DNA of 64,000 bases from Zoogloeaceae bacterium (GCA_024235595.1 JACKMC010000008.1:62001-126000), one strand, 5' to 3'; shown: positions 42,315 to 53,344, counted from the first letter of the stretch. The notes: a model not told the origin generated them from the letters alone. Program-made: numbers and translations.

Positions 42315-43385
42315 TCAGTCGCTTGCCCGCGGCGGGCCGAGGCGCGCCGCGCGGGCCTGTTCGCGGAAGGCTCCGGGCGAGCTGCCGGTCCATTGCTTGA
42401 AGGCGCGGGCAAAGCTCTTTTCGTTCTTGAAGCCGACCGCCTCGGCGAGTTGCTTGAGGGGGCGGTCGCTGCGGTTGAGGAGCTCGATGGCGCGGTCGCG
42501 GCGGGCCTCGTCCTTGAGCTGCTGCAGCGAAGCGCCTTCTTCGAGCAACTGCCGGTGCAGGGTGCGCGGCGATACGTTCAGCCGGGCGGCCAGCCGCTCG
42601 GCGGTGGCGGCTTCGTCAGGGTGGGCGTGCAGCAACTGGCGCACCCGCTGCACCAGCAGCCGGTCGCGACGGTACTGCAGCACGGTCAGCGGCAGCGCGC
42701 GCTGCAGCATGCCTTGCAGTGCGCGCTCGTCGCGCCTCAGGGGCAGCGCAAGGTAGCGCACATCGAAGCGGATCGCCGCAAGCTCGGCCTCGAAGCGCAC
42801 TGGCCCGGAGAACATCAGCGGGTACACATCGCGGTGCGCAGGCGCTGCGAACGGAAAGCTCGCCTCCAGCAGCGGAATCCGTGAATCGACCACCCAGCAG
42901 CTATAGCCCATCGCCATGCGCAGGATCGACACCAGGCAGAATTCGTGAAATTCGCCGAGGGGACGATTGATGGTGATCCCGAGGCTCGCCTGTTGCCCGC
43001 CGATTTCCAGCGTGAGGATGATGTCATCGGTCAGCAGGCGGTGGTGGCGACACCAGCGCCTGAGCGCGACCTCAAGGTTCGGCGCGGTGATCGAGGCCCG
43101 GCAGAGCATGCCGTAGCTGCCCCACGGCAGCTTGCGCGAGAACCAGCCGAGCGCCTCGTCGTCGAGCGACTGCATGCTGATTCCGGACATGATCTCCATC
43201 TGCGCGGCGGTGACGCGCGCCGCGGGATCGTCGAGCTGTGCCTGCGATATCCGTGCCGCGGCCAGCGCCGCGGCAGGATCCGACCCGTAGCGCCGGTGCG
43301 CGAGGACCATCGCGCGGATGAAGGCAATCGGCGTCGCGGCCGGGCCGATGGTCGGATCGGTGCTGTCATGGGGGCGTGGGTTCAT
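42315..43385 (-). CDS. AraC-family transcriptional regulator
   Basis: 356 residues. The N-terminal ~230 residues match the Arabinose_bd type ligand domain found in OruR/ArgR-like and many catabolic regulators (FIRAMVLAHRRYGSDPAAAL; LPWGSYGMLCRASITAPNLE). The C-terminal ~100 residues are the double helix-turn-helix (AERLAARLNVSPRTLHRQLL, then AVGFKNEKSFARAFKQWTGS, then SPGAFREQ). It is divergent from liuA across 160 bases and is the natural candidate activator for the leucine/isovalerate genes, but other bacteria use MerR- or TetR-type LiuR there, so this is an inference from position. Confidence 0.88.
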   Translation of the reverse strand: MNPRPHDSTDPTIGPAATPIAFIRAMVLAHRRYGSDPAAALAAARISQAQLDDPAARVTAAQMEIMSGISMQSLDDEALGWFSRKLPWGSYGMLCRASITAPNLEVALRRWCRHHRLLTDDIILTLEIGGQQASLGITINRPLGEFHEFCLVSILRMAMGYSCWVVDSRIPLLEASFPFAAPAHRDVYPLMFSGPVRFEAELAAIRFDVRYLALPLRRDERALQGMLQRALPLTVLQYRRDRLLVQRVRQLLHAHPDEAATAERLAARLNVSPRTLHRQLLEEGASLQQLKDEARRDRAIELLNRSDRPLKQLAEAVGFKNEKSFARAFKQWTGSSPGAFREQARAARLGPPRASD

Positions 43386-43545
43386 GGTCCGGGATCATAA
43401 AGTCGATGGCAGGATTTGCAACCATGTTGGCGCGCACGGTCGCGCAATCGCGGCTAACCTTCAGGATCGTCCGGAAAAGGGCATGGCGGCTTTTCAAGTG
43501 CCGGCCGGGCAGGCGCATCCACATCAGCAACCAGGAGACCGACCC

Positions 43546-44718
43546 ATGAACATTCCCAGCCTCGACTTCAACCTCGGCGAGACCATCGAAATGCTGCGCG
43601 ATACGGTGCAGTCCTTCGCCGCCGACGAGATCGCGCCGCGCGCCGCCGACATCGACCGTGACAACGAATTCCCGGCCGACCTGTGGAAGAAGCTCGGCGA
43701 CCTGGGCCTGCACGGCATGACGGTGGAAGAGGAGTACGGTGGCACCGGCATGGGCTACCTGGCGCACATCATCGCCCTCGAAGAGGTCTCGCGCGCCTCG
43801 GCCTCGGTGGGGCTCTCCTACGGTGCCCACTCCAACCTGTGCGTGAACCAGATCCGCCGCAACGGTACCAAGGCCCAGAAAGAGAAATACCTGCCCAAGC
43901 TGGTCTCCGGCGATCACGTCGGCGCGCTGGCGATGTCCGAGCCCAACGCCGGCTCGGACGTGGTCTCGATGAAGCTGCGTGCCGACAGGCAAGGCGACCG
44001 CTACGTGCTCAACGGCGCCAAGATGTGGATCACCAACGGCGGCGACGCCGACACCCTGGTGGTGTACGCCAAGACCGACCTCGAGGCCGGTCCCAGGGGG
44101 ATGACCGCCTTCATCATCGAAAAGGGCATGAAGGGCTTCAGTTGCGGCACCCACCTCGACAAGCTCGGCATGCGCGGCTCCAACACCTATCCGCTGTTCT
44201 TCGACGATGTCGAAGTGCCCGAAGAGAACGTGCTCGGACAGGTCGGTGGCGGCGTCAAGGTGCTGATGAGCGGCCTCGACTACGAACGCGCCGTACTGTG
44301 CGGCGGGCCGCTCGGCATCATGGCGGCGTGCATGGATTCGGTGGTGCCCTATCTTCACGAGCGCAAGCAGTTCGGCCAGGCGATCGGCGAATTCCAGCTC
44401 ATGCAGGGCAAGGTCGCCGACATGTACTCGACCTGGATGGCGACCCGCGCCTATGTCTATGCGCTCGGCCAGGCCTGCGACCGCACCGACCACGCCCGCA
44501 CCCTGCGCAAGGACGCCGCGGGGGCGATCCTCTACTCGGCCGAGAAGGCCACCTGGATGGCCGGCGAGGCGATCCAGACCCTGGGCGGCGTCGGCTACAC
44601 CAACGAATACCCGGTCGGGCGGCTGTGGCGCGATGCCAAGCTGTACGAGATCGGCGCCGGCACCAGCGAGATCCGCCGCATGCTGATCGGTCGCGAACTG
44701 TTCTCGGAGACCTGTTGA
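43546..44718 (+). CDS. liuA: Isovaleryl-CoA dehydrogenase
   Basis: 390 residues. It oxidises isovaleryl-CoA to 3-methylcrotonyl-CoA with FAD in leucine breakdown. The acyl-CoA dehydrogenase fold is complete, with YGAHSNLCVNQIRRNGT and LAMSEPNAGSDVVSMKLRAD. The catalytic Glu is in SGLDYERAVL, the position used by isovaleryl-type enzymes rather than the C-terminal one of medium-chain enzymes. It ends EIGAGTSEIRRMLIGRELF. The ATG at 43546 follows CAGGAGA by eight bases; upstream frame is shadow. liuB begins two bases after the stop, so they are one operon. Confidence 0.95.
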   Translation: MNIPSLDFNLGETIEMLRDTVQSFAADEIAPRAADIDRDNEFPADLWKKLGDLGLHGMTVEEEYGGTGMGYLAHIIALEEVSRASASVGLSYGAHSNLCVNQIRRNGTKAQKEKYLPKLVSGDHVGALAMSEPNAGSDVVSMKLRADRQGDRYVLNGAKMWITNGGDADTLVVYAKTDLEAGPRGMTAFIIEKGMKGFSCGTHLDKLGMRGSNTYPLFFDDVEVPEENVLGQVGGGVKVLMSGLDYERAVLCGGPLGIMAACMDSVVPYLHERKQFGQAIGEFQLMQGKVADMYSTWMATRAYVYALGQACDRTDHARTLRKDAAGAILYSAEKATWMAGEAIQTLGGVGYTNEYPVGRLWRDAKLYEIGAGTSEIRRMLIGRELFSETC

Positions 44719-44719
44719 G

Positions 44720-46327
<1,608 letters not shown>

Positions 46328-46342
46328 GGGGAGAACAAGAAC

Positions 46343-46468
46343 ATGTTCGAAAAAATCCTTATCGCCAACCGCGGTGACCAGGCGCCCCGCGCCGCAGCGA
46401 CGAAGTCAAATCGCGCCGCATGCGCAGCATGCCCAGGCGGTTTCACCGCAGGAGGCACCCATGTTTGA
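46343..46468 (+). CDS. Short ORF, copy 1 of the liuD start region
   Basis: 41 codons: MFEKILIANRGDQAPRAAAT and a Cys/Ala-rich tail. The first 11 residues equal those of LiuD, then the sequence departs. GGGGAGAAC lies upstream. Its stop TGA overlaps the next ATG (ATGTTTGA), so ribosomes could reinitiate. Expression as a stable peptide is doubtful. Confidence 0.3.
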   Translation: MFEKILIANRGDQAPRAAATKSNRAACAACPGGFTAGGTHV

Positions 46469-46578
46469 AAAGATCCTTATCGCCAACCGCGGTGACCAGG
46501 CGCCCCGCGCCGCAGCGACGAAGTCAAATCGCGCCGCATGCGCAGCATGCCCAGGCGGTTTCACCGCAGGAGGCACCC
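46343..46578 (+). repeat. 118-bp tandem duplication of the liuD start region
   Basis: Two adjacent 118-base units (46343-46460 and 46461-46578) are identical except for two substitutions in the first 12 bases. The first 35 bases of the unit recur a third time as the real liuD start (46579). Each unit begins with an ATG that encodes MFEKILIANRG and ends with a ribosome-binding site (CAGGAGGCACCC) serving the next ATG. Since 118 is not a multiple of three, the upstream copies cannot extend liuD. Confidence 0.93.
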
Positions 46579-46586
46579 ATGTTTGA
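46461..46586 (+). CDS. Short ORF, copy 2 of the liuD start region
   Basis: Same 41-residue product as copy 1, preceded by a strong GGAGG. Its stop overlaps the authentic liuD ATG in the same ATGTTTGA arrangement. Confidence 0.3.
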   Translation: MFEKILIANRGDQAPRAAATKSNRAACAACPGGFTAGGTHV

Positions 46587-48579
46587 AAAGATCCTTATCG
46601 CCAACCGCGGTGAAATCGCCTGCCGCGTGATCAAGACCGCCCGCCGCATGGGCATCCGCACGGTGGCGGTGTATTCCGAAGCCGACGCGGGCGCGCGCCA
46701 CGTACGCATGGCCGACGAGGCGGTGCTTATCGGCCCGGCCTCGGTCAAGGAAAGCTATCTGGTGATCGAGCGGATCATCGCCGCAGCCAGGCAGACCGGC
46801 GCCCAGGCGATCCATCCGGGCTACGGCTTCCTGTCCGAGAACGAGGCCTTCTGCCATGCCTGCGACGAAGCGGGCATCGTCTTCATCGGCCCGCCGGTGG
46901 CGGCGATCCACGCCATGGGCTCCAAGTCCGAGGCCAAGAAGATCATGGGCGCGGCCGGCGTGCCGCTGACCCCGGGTTACCACGGCGACGACCAGGATCC
47001 GGCCCACCTGCACCAGCAGGCCGACGAGATCGGTTATCCGGTGCTCATCAAGGCGGCGGCGGGCGGCGGCGGCAAGGGCATGCGGCTGGTCGAGAAGTCG
47101 GCCGACTTCATCGAGATGCTGGCCTCCTGCAAGCGCGAGGCGATCTCCAGCTTCGGTGACGATCATGTGCTGGTCGAGAAATACATCACCCGTCCGCGCC
47201 ACATCGAGATCCAGGTGTTCGGCGACAGCCACGGCAACTGCGTGTATCTGTTCGAGCGCGACTGCTCGGTGCAGCGCCGCCACCAGAAGGTGCTCGAAGA
47301 AGCCCCCGCGCCGGGCATGACGCCCGCGCGCCGCGCGGCGATGGGCAAGGCCGCGGTCGACGCCGCCAAGGCGGTGGGCTACGTGGGTGCCGGCACGGTG
47401 GAGTTCATCGCCAACCAGGACGGCAGCTTCTATTTCATGGAGATGAACACCCGCCTGCAGGTCGAGCACCCGGTCACCGAGATGATCACCGGCCTCGACC
47501 TGGTCGAATGGCAGTTGCGGGTAGCCTCGGGCGAGCCGCTGCCGCTGGCCCAGGAGCAGCTTCAGATTCGCGGCCACGCGCTCGAGGCACGGATCTACGC
47601 CGAAGACCCGGACAAGGGCTTTTTGCCCTCGACCGGCAAGCTGGTGCACCTCTCGCCGCCGGCCGAAGGCCTGCATGTGCGGGTCGACACCGGGGTGGAA
47701 GAGGGCGACGAGATCAGCCCGCACTACGACCCGATGATCGCCAAGCTCATCGTCTGGGACCAGAACCGCGACCGCGCGCTGGCGCGCATGCTGCAGGCGC
47801 TGGCCGAATATCGCGTGGTCGGGGTCTCCAACAACATCGAGTTCCTGAGCCGCCTCACCGCCTGCCCGGCCTTCGCCACCGCCGATCTCGACACCGGCCT
47901 GATCGAACGCGAAAAGGCCTACCTGTTCCCGGAGGGCAAGGAAACGCCGGCCGAAGTCTGGCTGATCGCCGCGCTGGCCGAGCTGCTGCGCGAAACGAAG
48001 CGTGCCGAGGACAAGGCCGCGCGCGGCCGCGATCCGAAGTCGCCGTGGCACGCGCGGGATGGCTGGCGGGTCAACGCCACCGCCCACCGCGGCCTGATCT
48101 TCCGACTCGGCGAAACGCAGAAAACGGTGAATGTCGCCTATCGCGCCGACGGCTACACGCTGACGCTCGACGGGCGCTCGGTCGAGGCGCGCGGCGAACT
48201 CAATCCGCGCGGCCTGATGCGGGTCGAGCTCGACGGCACCCGCATGGACGCCACCGTGATCGCCGCCGCCGAGAAGCGTCACGTGTTCGCCAATGGCCGC
48301 GCCTGGCAGCTCGCCAACGTCGACCCGCTCTACCACGCGGCCGATGGTGGCGCCGCCGAGGGTGGTCTGCTGGCGCCGATGCCGGGCAAGGTGATCGCGC
48401 TGATCGCCGCCGAGGGCGCCACGGTTGCCAAGGGCGCGCCGCTGCTGATTCTCGAGGCGATGAAGATGGAGCACACCATCACCGCGCCGGGCGCCGGCAC
48501 GGTCAGGGCGTTCCGCTTCGGGGTGGGCGACCAGGTCGGCGACGGCGCCGAGCTGGTGGACTTCGAGGTGGCGAAATGA
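46579..48579 (+). CDS. liuD: 3-Methylcrotonyl-CoA carboxylase, biotin-containing (alpha) subunit
   Basis: 666 residues from the third ATG, chosen because only this one continues into the full biotin-carboxylase sequence (MFEKILIANRGEIACRVIKT). ATP-grasp features are KAAAGGGGKGMRLVEK and the catalytic block EMNTRLQVEHPVTEMITG. The C-terminal biotinyl domain has the carrier Lys in ILEAMKMEHTITAPGAG. It carboxylates its own biotin and passes the carboxyl group to LiuB. A CAGGAGG site lies seven bases before the start. Its stop overlaps liuE by four bases. Possible cost or control from the two upstream decoy starts is discussed under findings. Confidence 0.96.
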   Translation: MFEKILIANRGEIACRVIKTARRMGIRTVAVYSEADAGARHVRMADEAVLIGPASVKESYLVIERIIAAARQTGAQAIHPGYGFLSENEAFCHACDEAGIVFIGPPVAAIHAMGSKSEAKKIMGAAGVPLTPGYHGDDQDPAHLHQQADEIGYPVLIKAAAGGGGKGMRLVEKSADFIEMLASCKREAISSFGDDHVLVEKYITRPRHIEIQVFGDSHGNCVYLFERDCSVQRRHQKVLEEAPAPGMTPARRAAMGKAAVDAAKAVGYVGAGTVEFIANQDGSFYFMEMNTRLQVEHPVTEMITGLDLVEWQLRVASGEPLPLAQEQLQIRGHALEARIYAEDPDKGFLPSTGKLVHLSPPAEGLHVRVDTGVEEGDEISPHYDPMIAKLIVWDQNRDRALARMLQALAEYRVVGVSNNIEFLSRLTACPAFATADLDTGLIEREKAYLFPEGKETPAEVWLIAALAELLRETKRAEDKAARGRDPKSPWHARDGWRVNATAHRGLIFRLGETQKTVNVAYRADGYTLTLDGRSVEARGELNPRGLMRVELDGTRMDATVIAAAEKRHVFANGRAWQLANVDPLYHAADGGAAEGGLLAPMPGKVIALIAAEGATVAKGAPLLILEAMKMEHTITAPGAGTVRAFRFGVGDQVGDGAELVDFEVAK

Positions 48580-49475
48580 GCCTGCCGGAGCAGGTCCGCA
48601 TCGTCGAGGTCGGCCCGCGCGACGGACTGCAGAACGAAAAGCAGCGGGTCGATACCGACACCAAGGTGGAGCTCATCGCCCGGCTCGGCAAGGCCGGCCT
48701 CAAGGCCATCGAGGCCACCTCCTTCGTGTCGCCCAAGTGGGTGCCGCAGATGGCCGACAACGCCGAGGTGATGGCGCGCATCGTGCGCCTGCCCGGCGTC
48801 GCCTATCCGGTGCTCACCCCCAACCTCAAGGGCTTCGAGGCGGCCCTGGCCGCGGGCGCGGAGGAGGTGGCGGTATTCGCCGCAGCCTCCGAGTCCTTCA
48901 GCCAGAAGAACATCAACTGCTCGATCGCCGAGTCGCTGCAGCGCTTCGAGCCCTTGATGGCGGCGGCCGGCGCAGCCGGGGTCAGGGTGCGCGGCTATGT
49001 GTCCTGCGTGCTCGGCTGCCCCTACGAGGGCGCGATCGAACCTGCCGCGGTGGCCGACGTGGCGGCCACCCTGGCGCAGATGGGCTGCTACGAGATCAGC
49101 CTCGGCGACACCATCGGCACCGGCACGCCCGGGAAGACCCGCCGGATGATCGAGGCGGTCGCGGCGAGGGTGCCGGTCGAGCGCCTGGCGGGGCACTATC
49201 ACGACACCTACGGCATGGCGATCGCCAATATCGCGGCCTCGCTCGAGGCCGGCGTGGCGGTATTCGATGCCTCGATCTCGGGGCTGGGCGGGTGTCCCTA
49301 CGCCAAGGGCGCGTCGGGCAACGTGGCGACCGAAGAGGTGGTATACCTGATGCGCGGCATGGGCATCGACACCGGCATCGACCTCGCGGAGCTGATCGCC
49401 TGCAGCCTGTGGATCAGCGAGCGGCTGGGGCGGGCGCCGGGTTCGCGGGTGACCCGTGCCTTGTCCTCGCGGTAG
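48576..49475 (+). CDS. liuE: Hydroxymethylglutaryl-CoA lyase
   Basis: 299 residues from the ATG at 48576, which overlaps the liuD stop. It splits 3-hydroxy-3-methylglutaryl-CoA into acetyl-CoA and acetoacetate, the last step of leucine breakdown. The fold is a DRE-TIM barrel: VEVGPRDGLQNEKQ at the start, SETD-type FAAASESFSQKNINCSIAES, HYHDTYGMAIAN with metal-binding His, and SGLGGCPYAKGASGNVATEE with the catalytic Cys. It ends the liuABDE run. No methylglutaconyl-CoA hydratase (liuC) is encoded in the window, so that step must be supplied from elsewhere. Confidence 0.96.
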   Translation: MSLPEQVRIVEVGPRDGLQNEKQRVDTDTKVELIARLGKAGLKAIEATSFVSPKWVPQMADNAEVMARIVRLPGVAYPVLTPNLKGFEAALAAGAEEVAVFAAASESFSQKNINCSIAESLQRFEPLMAAAGAAGVRVRGYVSCVLGCPYEGAIEPAAVADVAATLAQMGCYEISLGDTIGTGTPGKTRRMIEAVAARVPVERLAGHYHDTYGMAIANIAASLEAGVAVFDASISGLGGCPYAKGASGNVATEEVVYLMRGMGIDTGIDLAELIACSLWISERLGRAPGSRVTRALSSR

Positions 49476-49479
49476 ATTT

Positions 49480-49495
49480 TTGCGCAATTGAGCAA
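49480..49495. promoter_or_regulatory. Near-perfect 16-bp palindrome upstream of the oxidoreductase gene
   Basis: TTGCGCAATTGAGCAA pairs at seven of eight symmetric positions and lies in an unusually AT-rich patch just after liuE. TATATT at 49517-49522 may be a -10. The shape is compatible with an Lrp/AsnC-type or other dimeric regulator of amino-acid breakdown. Confidence 0.42.
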
Positions 49496-49665
49496 TTTAT
49501 GGAGACATTAGGAAAATATATTCTCCGCTTTCCCGATAGCATGGTCCCCGGTCGTTCAAGACCTCGAATGCAACCCTAACCACCCAACAGGAGATGAGGC
49601 CGCAGTGCCGCTCCGGCAGCGCCAAAAGCGCGATCCCGGATGCCTTGCGACCCTTTACCAGACCC

Positions 49666-52600
49666 ATGGCAAAGTCCCTTCTCGCAGTCAGTCTCGAAGA
49701 CAAGTACACCCTCAAATCCGGTCGCGCCTACATGACCGGCATCCAGGCGCTGGTTCGCCTGCCGATGATGCAGCGCATGCGCGACGAGGCCGCCGGCCTC
49801 AATACCGCGGGCTACGTGACCGGCTATCGCGGCTCTCCGCTGGGCAACGTCGACCAGGAATTCTGGAAGGCCAGGAAATACCTCGAGCCGAAGAACATCC
49901 GTTTTCAGCCGGGTCTCAACGAAGACCTCGCCGCCACCGCCGTGTGGGGCACCCAGCAGGTCTCGCTCGACCCCAACGCGCTCTACGACGGGGTATTCTC
50001 GATCTGGTACGGCAAGGGCCCGGGCGTCGATCGCACCGGCGACGTGTTCCGCCACGCCAACGCCGCGGGGACCTCGAAGCACGGTGGCGTGCTGGTGATC
50101 GCGGGTGACGACCATGCCGCCAAGTCATCGACACTGCCGCACCAGACCGAGCACGTCTTCAAGTCGCTGATGATGCCGGTGCTCTCGCCGGCAGGCATTC
50201 AGGACTATCTCGAATACGGCCTGCACGGCTTCGCGATGTCGCGCTATTCCGGTTGCTGGGTGGCCTTCAAGGCGCTTACCGACACCGTCGAGACATCGGC
50301 CTCGGTCGATGTCGATCCGTTCAAGGTCAAGACGGTGATCCCCACCGACTTTCCGCTTCCCGCCGACGGCCTCAACCTGCGCTGGCCCGATCCCCCGCTG
50401 GTGCAGGAGAAGCGCCTGCTGCATCACAAGCTCTATGCAGCGCTGGCCTACTGCCGCGCCAACAATCTCAACAGAACCATCATCGACAGCGCCGATGCCA
50501 AGCTCGGCATCATCACCAGTGGCAAGAGCTACCTCGACGTGCGCCAGGCGCTCGAGGACCTGGGCATCGACGACGCCATGGCCGCCTCGATCGGAATCCG
50601 CCTCTACAAGGTCGGCATGGTGTGGCCGCTCGAGGCCGAAGGGGTGCGCGAGTTCGCCGATGGCCTGGAAGAGATCCTGGTGATCGAGGAGAAGCGCCAG
50701 TTCCTCGAATACCAGCTCAAGGAAGAGCTCTACAACTGGAACGAGAACGTGCGTCCGCGCGTGATCGGCAAGTTCGACGAGACCGGCGAATGGTCGCTGC
50801 CGCACAGCGACTGGCTGCTGCCCGCCGCGGGCGAACTGACCCCGGCGATGATCGCCCGGGTGATCGCCGCGCGCATCGCCCGCTTCCACACCTCGGACCG
50901 CATCAAGGCACGGCTCGCTTTCCTGGAGGCCAAGGAAGCCGCGCTCGCCAAGCCGCGGCTGTCGATCGCACGGGTGCCGCACTACTGCTCCGGCTGCCCC
51001 CACAACACCTCGACCAAGGTGCCCGAAGGCTCCAAGGCGATCGCCGGCATCGGCTGCCACTACATGGCCACCTGGCTGTCGCCCGAATCGACCCAGTTCT
51101 TCTGCCAGATGGGCGGCGAGGGGGTGCCCTGGGTCGGCCAGGCACCGTTCACCGGCACCAAGCACGTGTTCGCCAACCTCGGCGATGGCACCTACATGCA
51201 CTCCGGCATCCTCGCCATCCGCGCGGCGGTGGCGGCGAAGGTGAACATCACCTACAAGATCCTCTACAACGACGCGGTCGCCATGACCGGCGGGCAGCCG
51301 CACGACGGCACCCTGTCGGTGCCGATCATCGCCGCGCAGCTCGCCGCCGAGGGCGTCCACAACATCATCGTCGTCAACGACGGCACCGCCCGCGCCTACG
51401 GCCCGGCCGACCTGCCGCACGGGGTGCCGATCCGCCACCGCGACGAGCTCGACGCGGTGCAGCGCGAACTGCGCCAGGTGCCGGGTGTGAGCGCGCTGAT
51501 CTACGACCAGACCTGTGCTGCCGAGAAGCGTCGCCGGCGCAAGCGCGGCAAGTTTCCGGATCCCGCGACCCGGGTGGTCATCAACGACCTGGTGTGCGAG
51601 GGTTGTGGCGACTGCAGCAACAAGTCGAACTGCATGTCGGTGGCTTCGGTGGAGACCGAGTTCGGTCGCAAGCGCACCATCGACCAGAGCTCCTGCAACA
51701 AGGACTATTCCTGCGTCAAGGGATTCTGCCCGAGCTTCGTCACCGTCGAAGGTGGCAAGCTGCGCAAGGGCAAGGCCGCTGGCGCGCCGGCCGATGCGTT
51801 CGGCGAACTGCCCGAGCCTCAACTGCCGGGCACGGCCGCGCCGTGGGGCATTCTCATCACCGGCGTCGGCGGTACCGGCGTGGTGACCATCGGTGCGCTG
51901 CTGGGCATGGCCGCCCATCTCGAGGGCAAGGGCGTGTCGATTCTCGACATGGCCGGGCTGGCGCAGAAGGGCGGTGCGGTGTGGTCGCATGTGCGCATCG
52001 CCGACCGTCCCGAGCAGATTCACGCGGCCCGTGTTGCGGCCGGTGAAGCCAACGCGGTGATCGGTTGCGACCTGGTGGTGGCGGCCGGCGACGAGTCGCT
52101 CGCCAAGATGCGTCACGATCACACCCGGGTGGTGGTGAACAGCGCCGAGACCATGACCAGCGAGTTCGTGCGCGGTTTCGCGGCCCAGGCCCGCAGCGGC
52201 AACGTCGGCGCCAACCCCGATCCGCAGTTCCCGACCGGCTCGATGGAGCAGCAGATCGTCGACGCGGTGGGCAGCCAGAACGCCGAATTCCTCGACGCCA
52301 CCAAGGTGGCGACCGCGCTGCTCGGCGACGCCATCGCCACCAACCTCTTCATGCTCGGCTACGCCTGGCAGAGGGGCCTGGTGCCGCTCTCCCGCGAGGC
52401 GCTGCTCAAGGCCATCGAGATCAACGGCACCGCCATCGAGGCCAACAAGGCCGCCTTCCTGTGGGGCCGGCGTGCGGCCGTGAATCCGACCGCGGTGGCT
52501 GAGGCGGCAACGCCCAAGCAGGCGGTGCCGGAGCACCACCGCCTGTCGACCAGCGTCGATGAGCTGATCGCCCGCCGTGCCGCCCAGCTCACCGATTACC

Positions 52601-53247
52601 AGGATGCCGCCTATGCCAGGCGCTATACCACGCTGGTGGAGAGGGTGCGTGCCGCTGAGGCGCGGGTGGCGCCGGGCGCGACCCTGCTGACCGAGGCGGT
52701 GGCGCGCGGCTATCACAAGCTGCTGGCCTACAAGGACGAGTACGAGGTCGCCCGGCTGTACACCGACAGCGATTTCCTCAAGCGGGTGGACGAGCAGTTC
52801 GAGGGCGACTACAAGCTGGTCTTCCACCTTGCGCCGCCCCGCCTCGCCGATCGTGATCCGGCCACCGGCGAACTGCAGAAGAAGACCTACGGCCCGTGGA
52901 TGCTCAAGGCGATGCGCCTGCTGACCCGCTTCAAGGGTCTGCGTGGCGGCATGCTCGACCCCTTCGCCCGCAGCGCCGATCGCAAGCTCGACCGCGAGCT
53001 GATCGCCGACTACGAGCGCAACGTCAATGAAATTCTCGCCGCACTCGAGTTGTCGAATCACGAAACCGCGGTGGAACTGGCCTCGCTGCCCGAGCAGGTT
53101 CGCGGCTTCGGCCATGTGCGTGAGCGTTACCACGCCCAAGCCAAGAAGCGCGAGGCGGTGCTGCTCGAGGCCTTCCGCAACAAGCATGCAGCGGCCGGCC
53201 CGGCCCGCAGCGCGCCGCGCAAGACAATTGCCGTAATCCCCGGCTAA
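49666..53247 (+). CDS. Fused indolepyruvate-type 2-oxoacid:ferredoxin oxidoreductase
   Basis: 1193 residues from the ATG at 49666. An in-frame ATG at 49594 sits directly behind GGAG and would add 24 residues. The protein joins alpha and beta subunits. The N-terminal half is a pyrimidine-binding domain (YVTGYRGSPLGNVDQEFWKA). A TPP-binding part follows (IAGIGCHYMATWL, then NLGDGTYMHSGILAIRAA). An iron-sulfur region has CEGCGDCSNKSNC and CNKDYSCVKGFC. The C-terminal gamma-like domain contains ILITGVGGTGVVTIGALLGM. Such enzymes decarboxylate aryl- or branched 2-oxoacids to acyl-CoA and reduce ferredoxin. The position between liu genes and an amino-acid dehydrogenase suggests use on amino-acid-derived 2-oxoacids. 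Confidence 0.92.
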   Translation: MAKSLLAVSLEDKYTLKSGRAYMTGIQALVRLPMMQRMRDEAAGLNTAGYVTGYRGSPLGNVDQEFWKARKYLEPKNIRFQPGLNEDLAATAVWGTQQVSLDPNALYDGVFSIWYGKGPGVDRTGDVFRHANAAGTSKHGGVLVIAGDDHAAKSSTLPHQTEHVFKSLMMPVLSPAGIQDYLEYGLHGFAMSRYSGCWVAFKALTDTVETSASVDVDPFKVKTVIPTDFPLPADGLNLRWPDPPLVQEKRLLHHKLYAALAYCRANNLNRTIIDSADAKLGIITSGKSYLDVRQALEDLGIDDAMAASIGIRLYKVGMVWPLEAEGVREFADGLEEILVIEEKRQFLEYQLKEELYNWNENVRPRVIGKFDETGEWSLPHSDWLLPAAGELTPAMIARVIAARIARFHTSDRIKARLAFLEAKEAALAKPRLSIARVPHYCSGCPHNTSTKVPEGSKAIAGIGCHYMATWLSPESTQFFCQMGGEGVPWVGQAPFTGTKHVFANLGDGTYMHSGILAIRAAVAAKVNITYKILYNDAVAMTGGQPHDGTLSVPIIAAQLAAEGVHNIIVVNDGTARAYGPADLPHGVPIRHRDELDAVQRELRQVPGVSALIYDQTCAAEKRRRRKRGKFPDPATRVVINDLVCEGCGDCSNKSNCMSVASVETEFGRKRTIDQSSCNKDYSCVKGFCPSFVTVEGGKLRKGKAAGAPADAFGELPEPQLPGTAAPWGILITGVGGTGVVTIGALLGMAAHLEGKGVSILDMAGLAQKGGAVWSHVRIADRPEQIHAARVAAGEANAVIGCDLVVAAGDESLAKMRHDHTRVVVNSAETMTSEFVRGFAAQARSGNVGANPDPQFPTGSMEQQIVDAVGSQNAEFLDATKVATALLGDAIATNLFMLGYAWQRGLVPLSREALLKAIEINGTAIEANKAAFLWGRRAAVNPTAVAEAATPKQAVPEHHRLSTSVDELIARRAAQLTDYQDAAYARRYTTLVERVRAAEARVAPGATLLTEAVARGYHKLLAYKDEYEVARLYTDSDFLKRVDEQFEGDYKLVFHLAPPRLADRDPATGELQKKTYGPWMLKAMRLLTRFKGLRGGMLDPFARSADRKLDRELIADYERNVNEILAALELSNHETAVELASLPEQVRGFGHVRERYHAQAKKREAVLLEAFRNKHAAAGPARSAPRKTIAVIPG

Positions 53248-53344
53248 TCCCGGAAAACCAATCGCTGCAAGCCGACCGTCGCCGCCACAAGCGGTGCGCG
53301 GTGGGCCGCGGCATCTTCAAAGACCCAAAGAAGGAGACAGCACC

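Noticed and set aside
46420..46578. Extended liuD start giving a 719-residue protein
   Set aside because: The extra residues are a frame-shifted reading of the duplicated unit; the natural start at 46579 has its own ribosome-binding site and matches the family.
50125..53187. 1020-codon minus-strand ORF
   Set aside because: Shadow of the 2-oxoacid oxidoreductase; composition is His/Arg/Gly-rich as expected from the opposite strand of a GC-rich gene.
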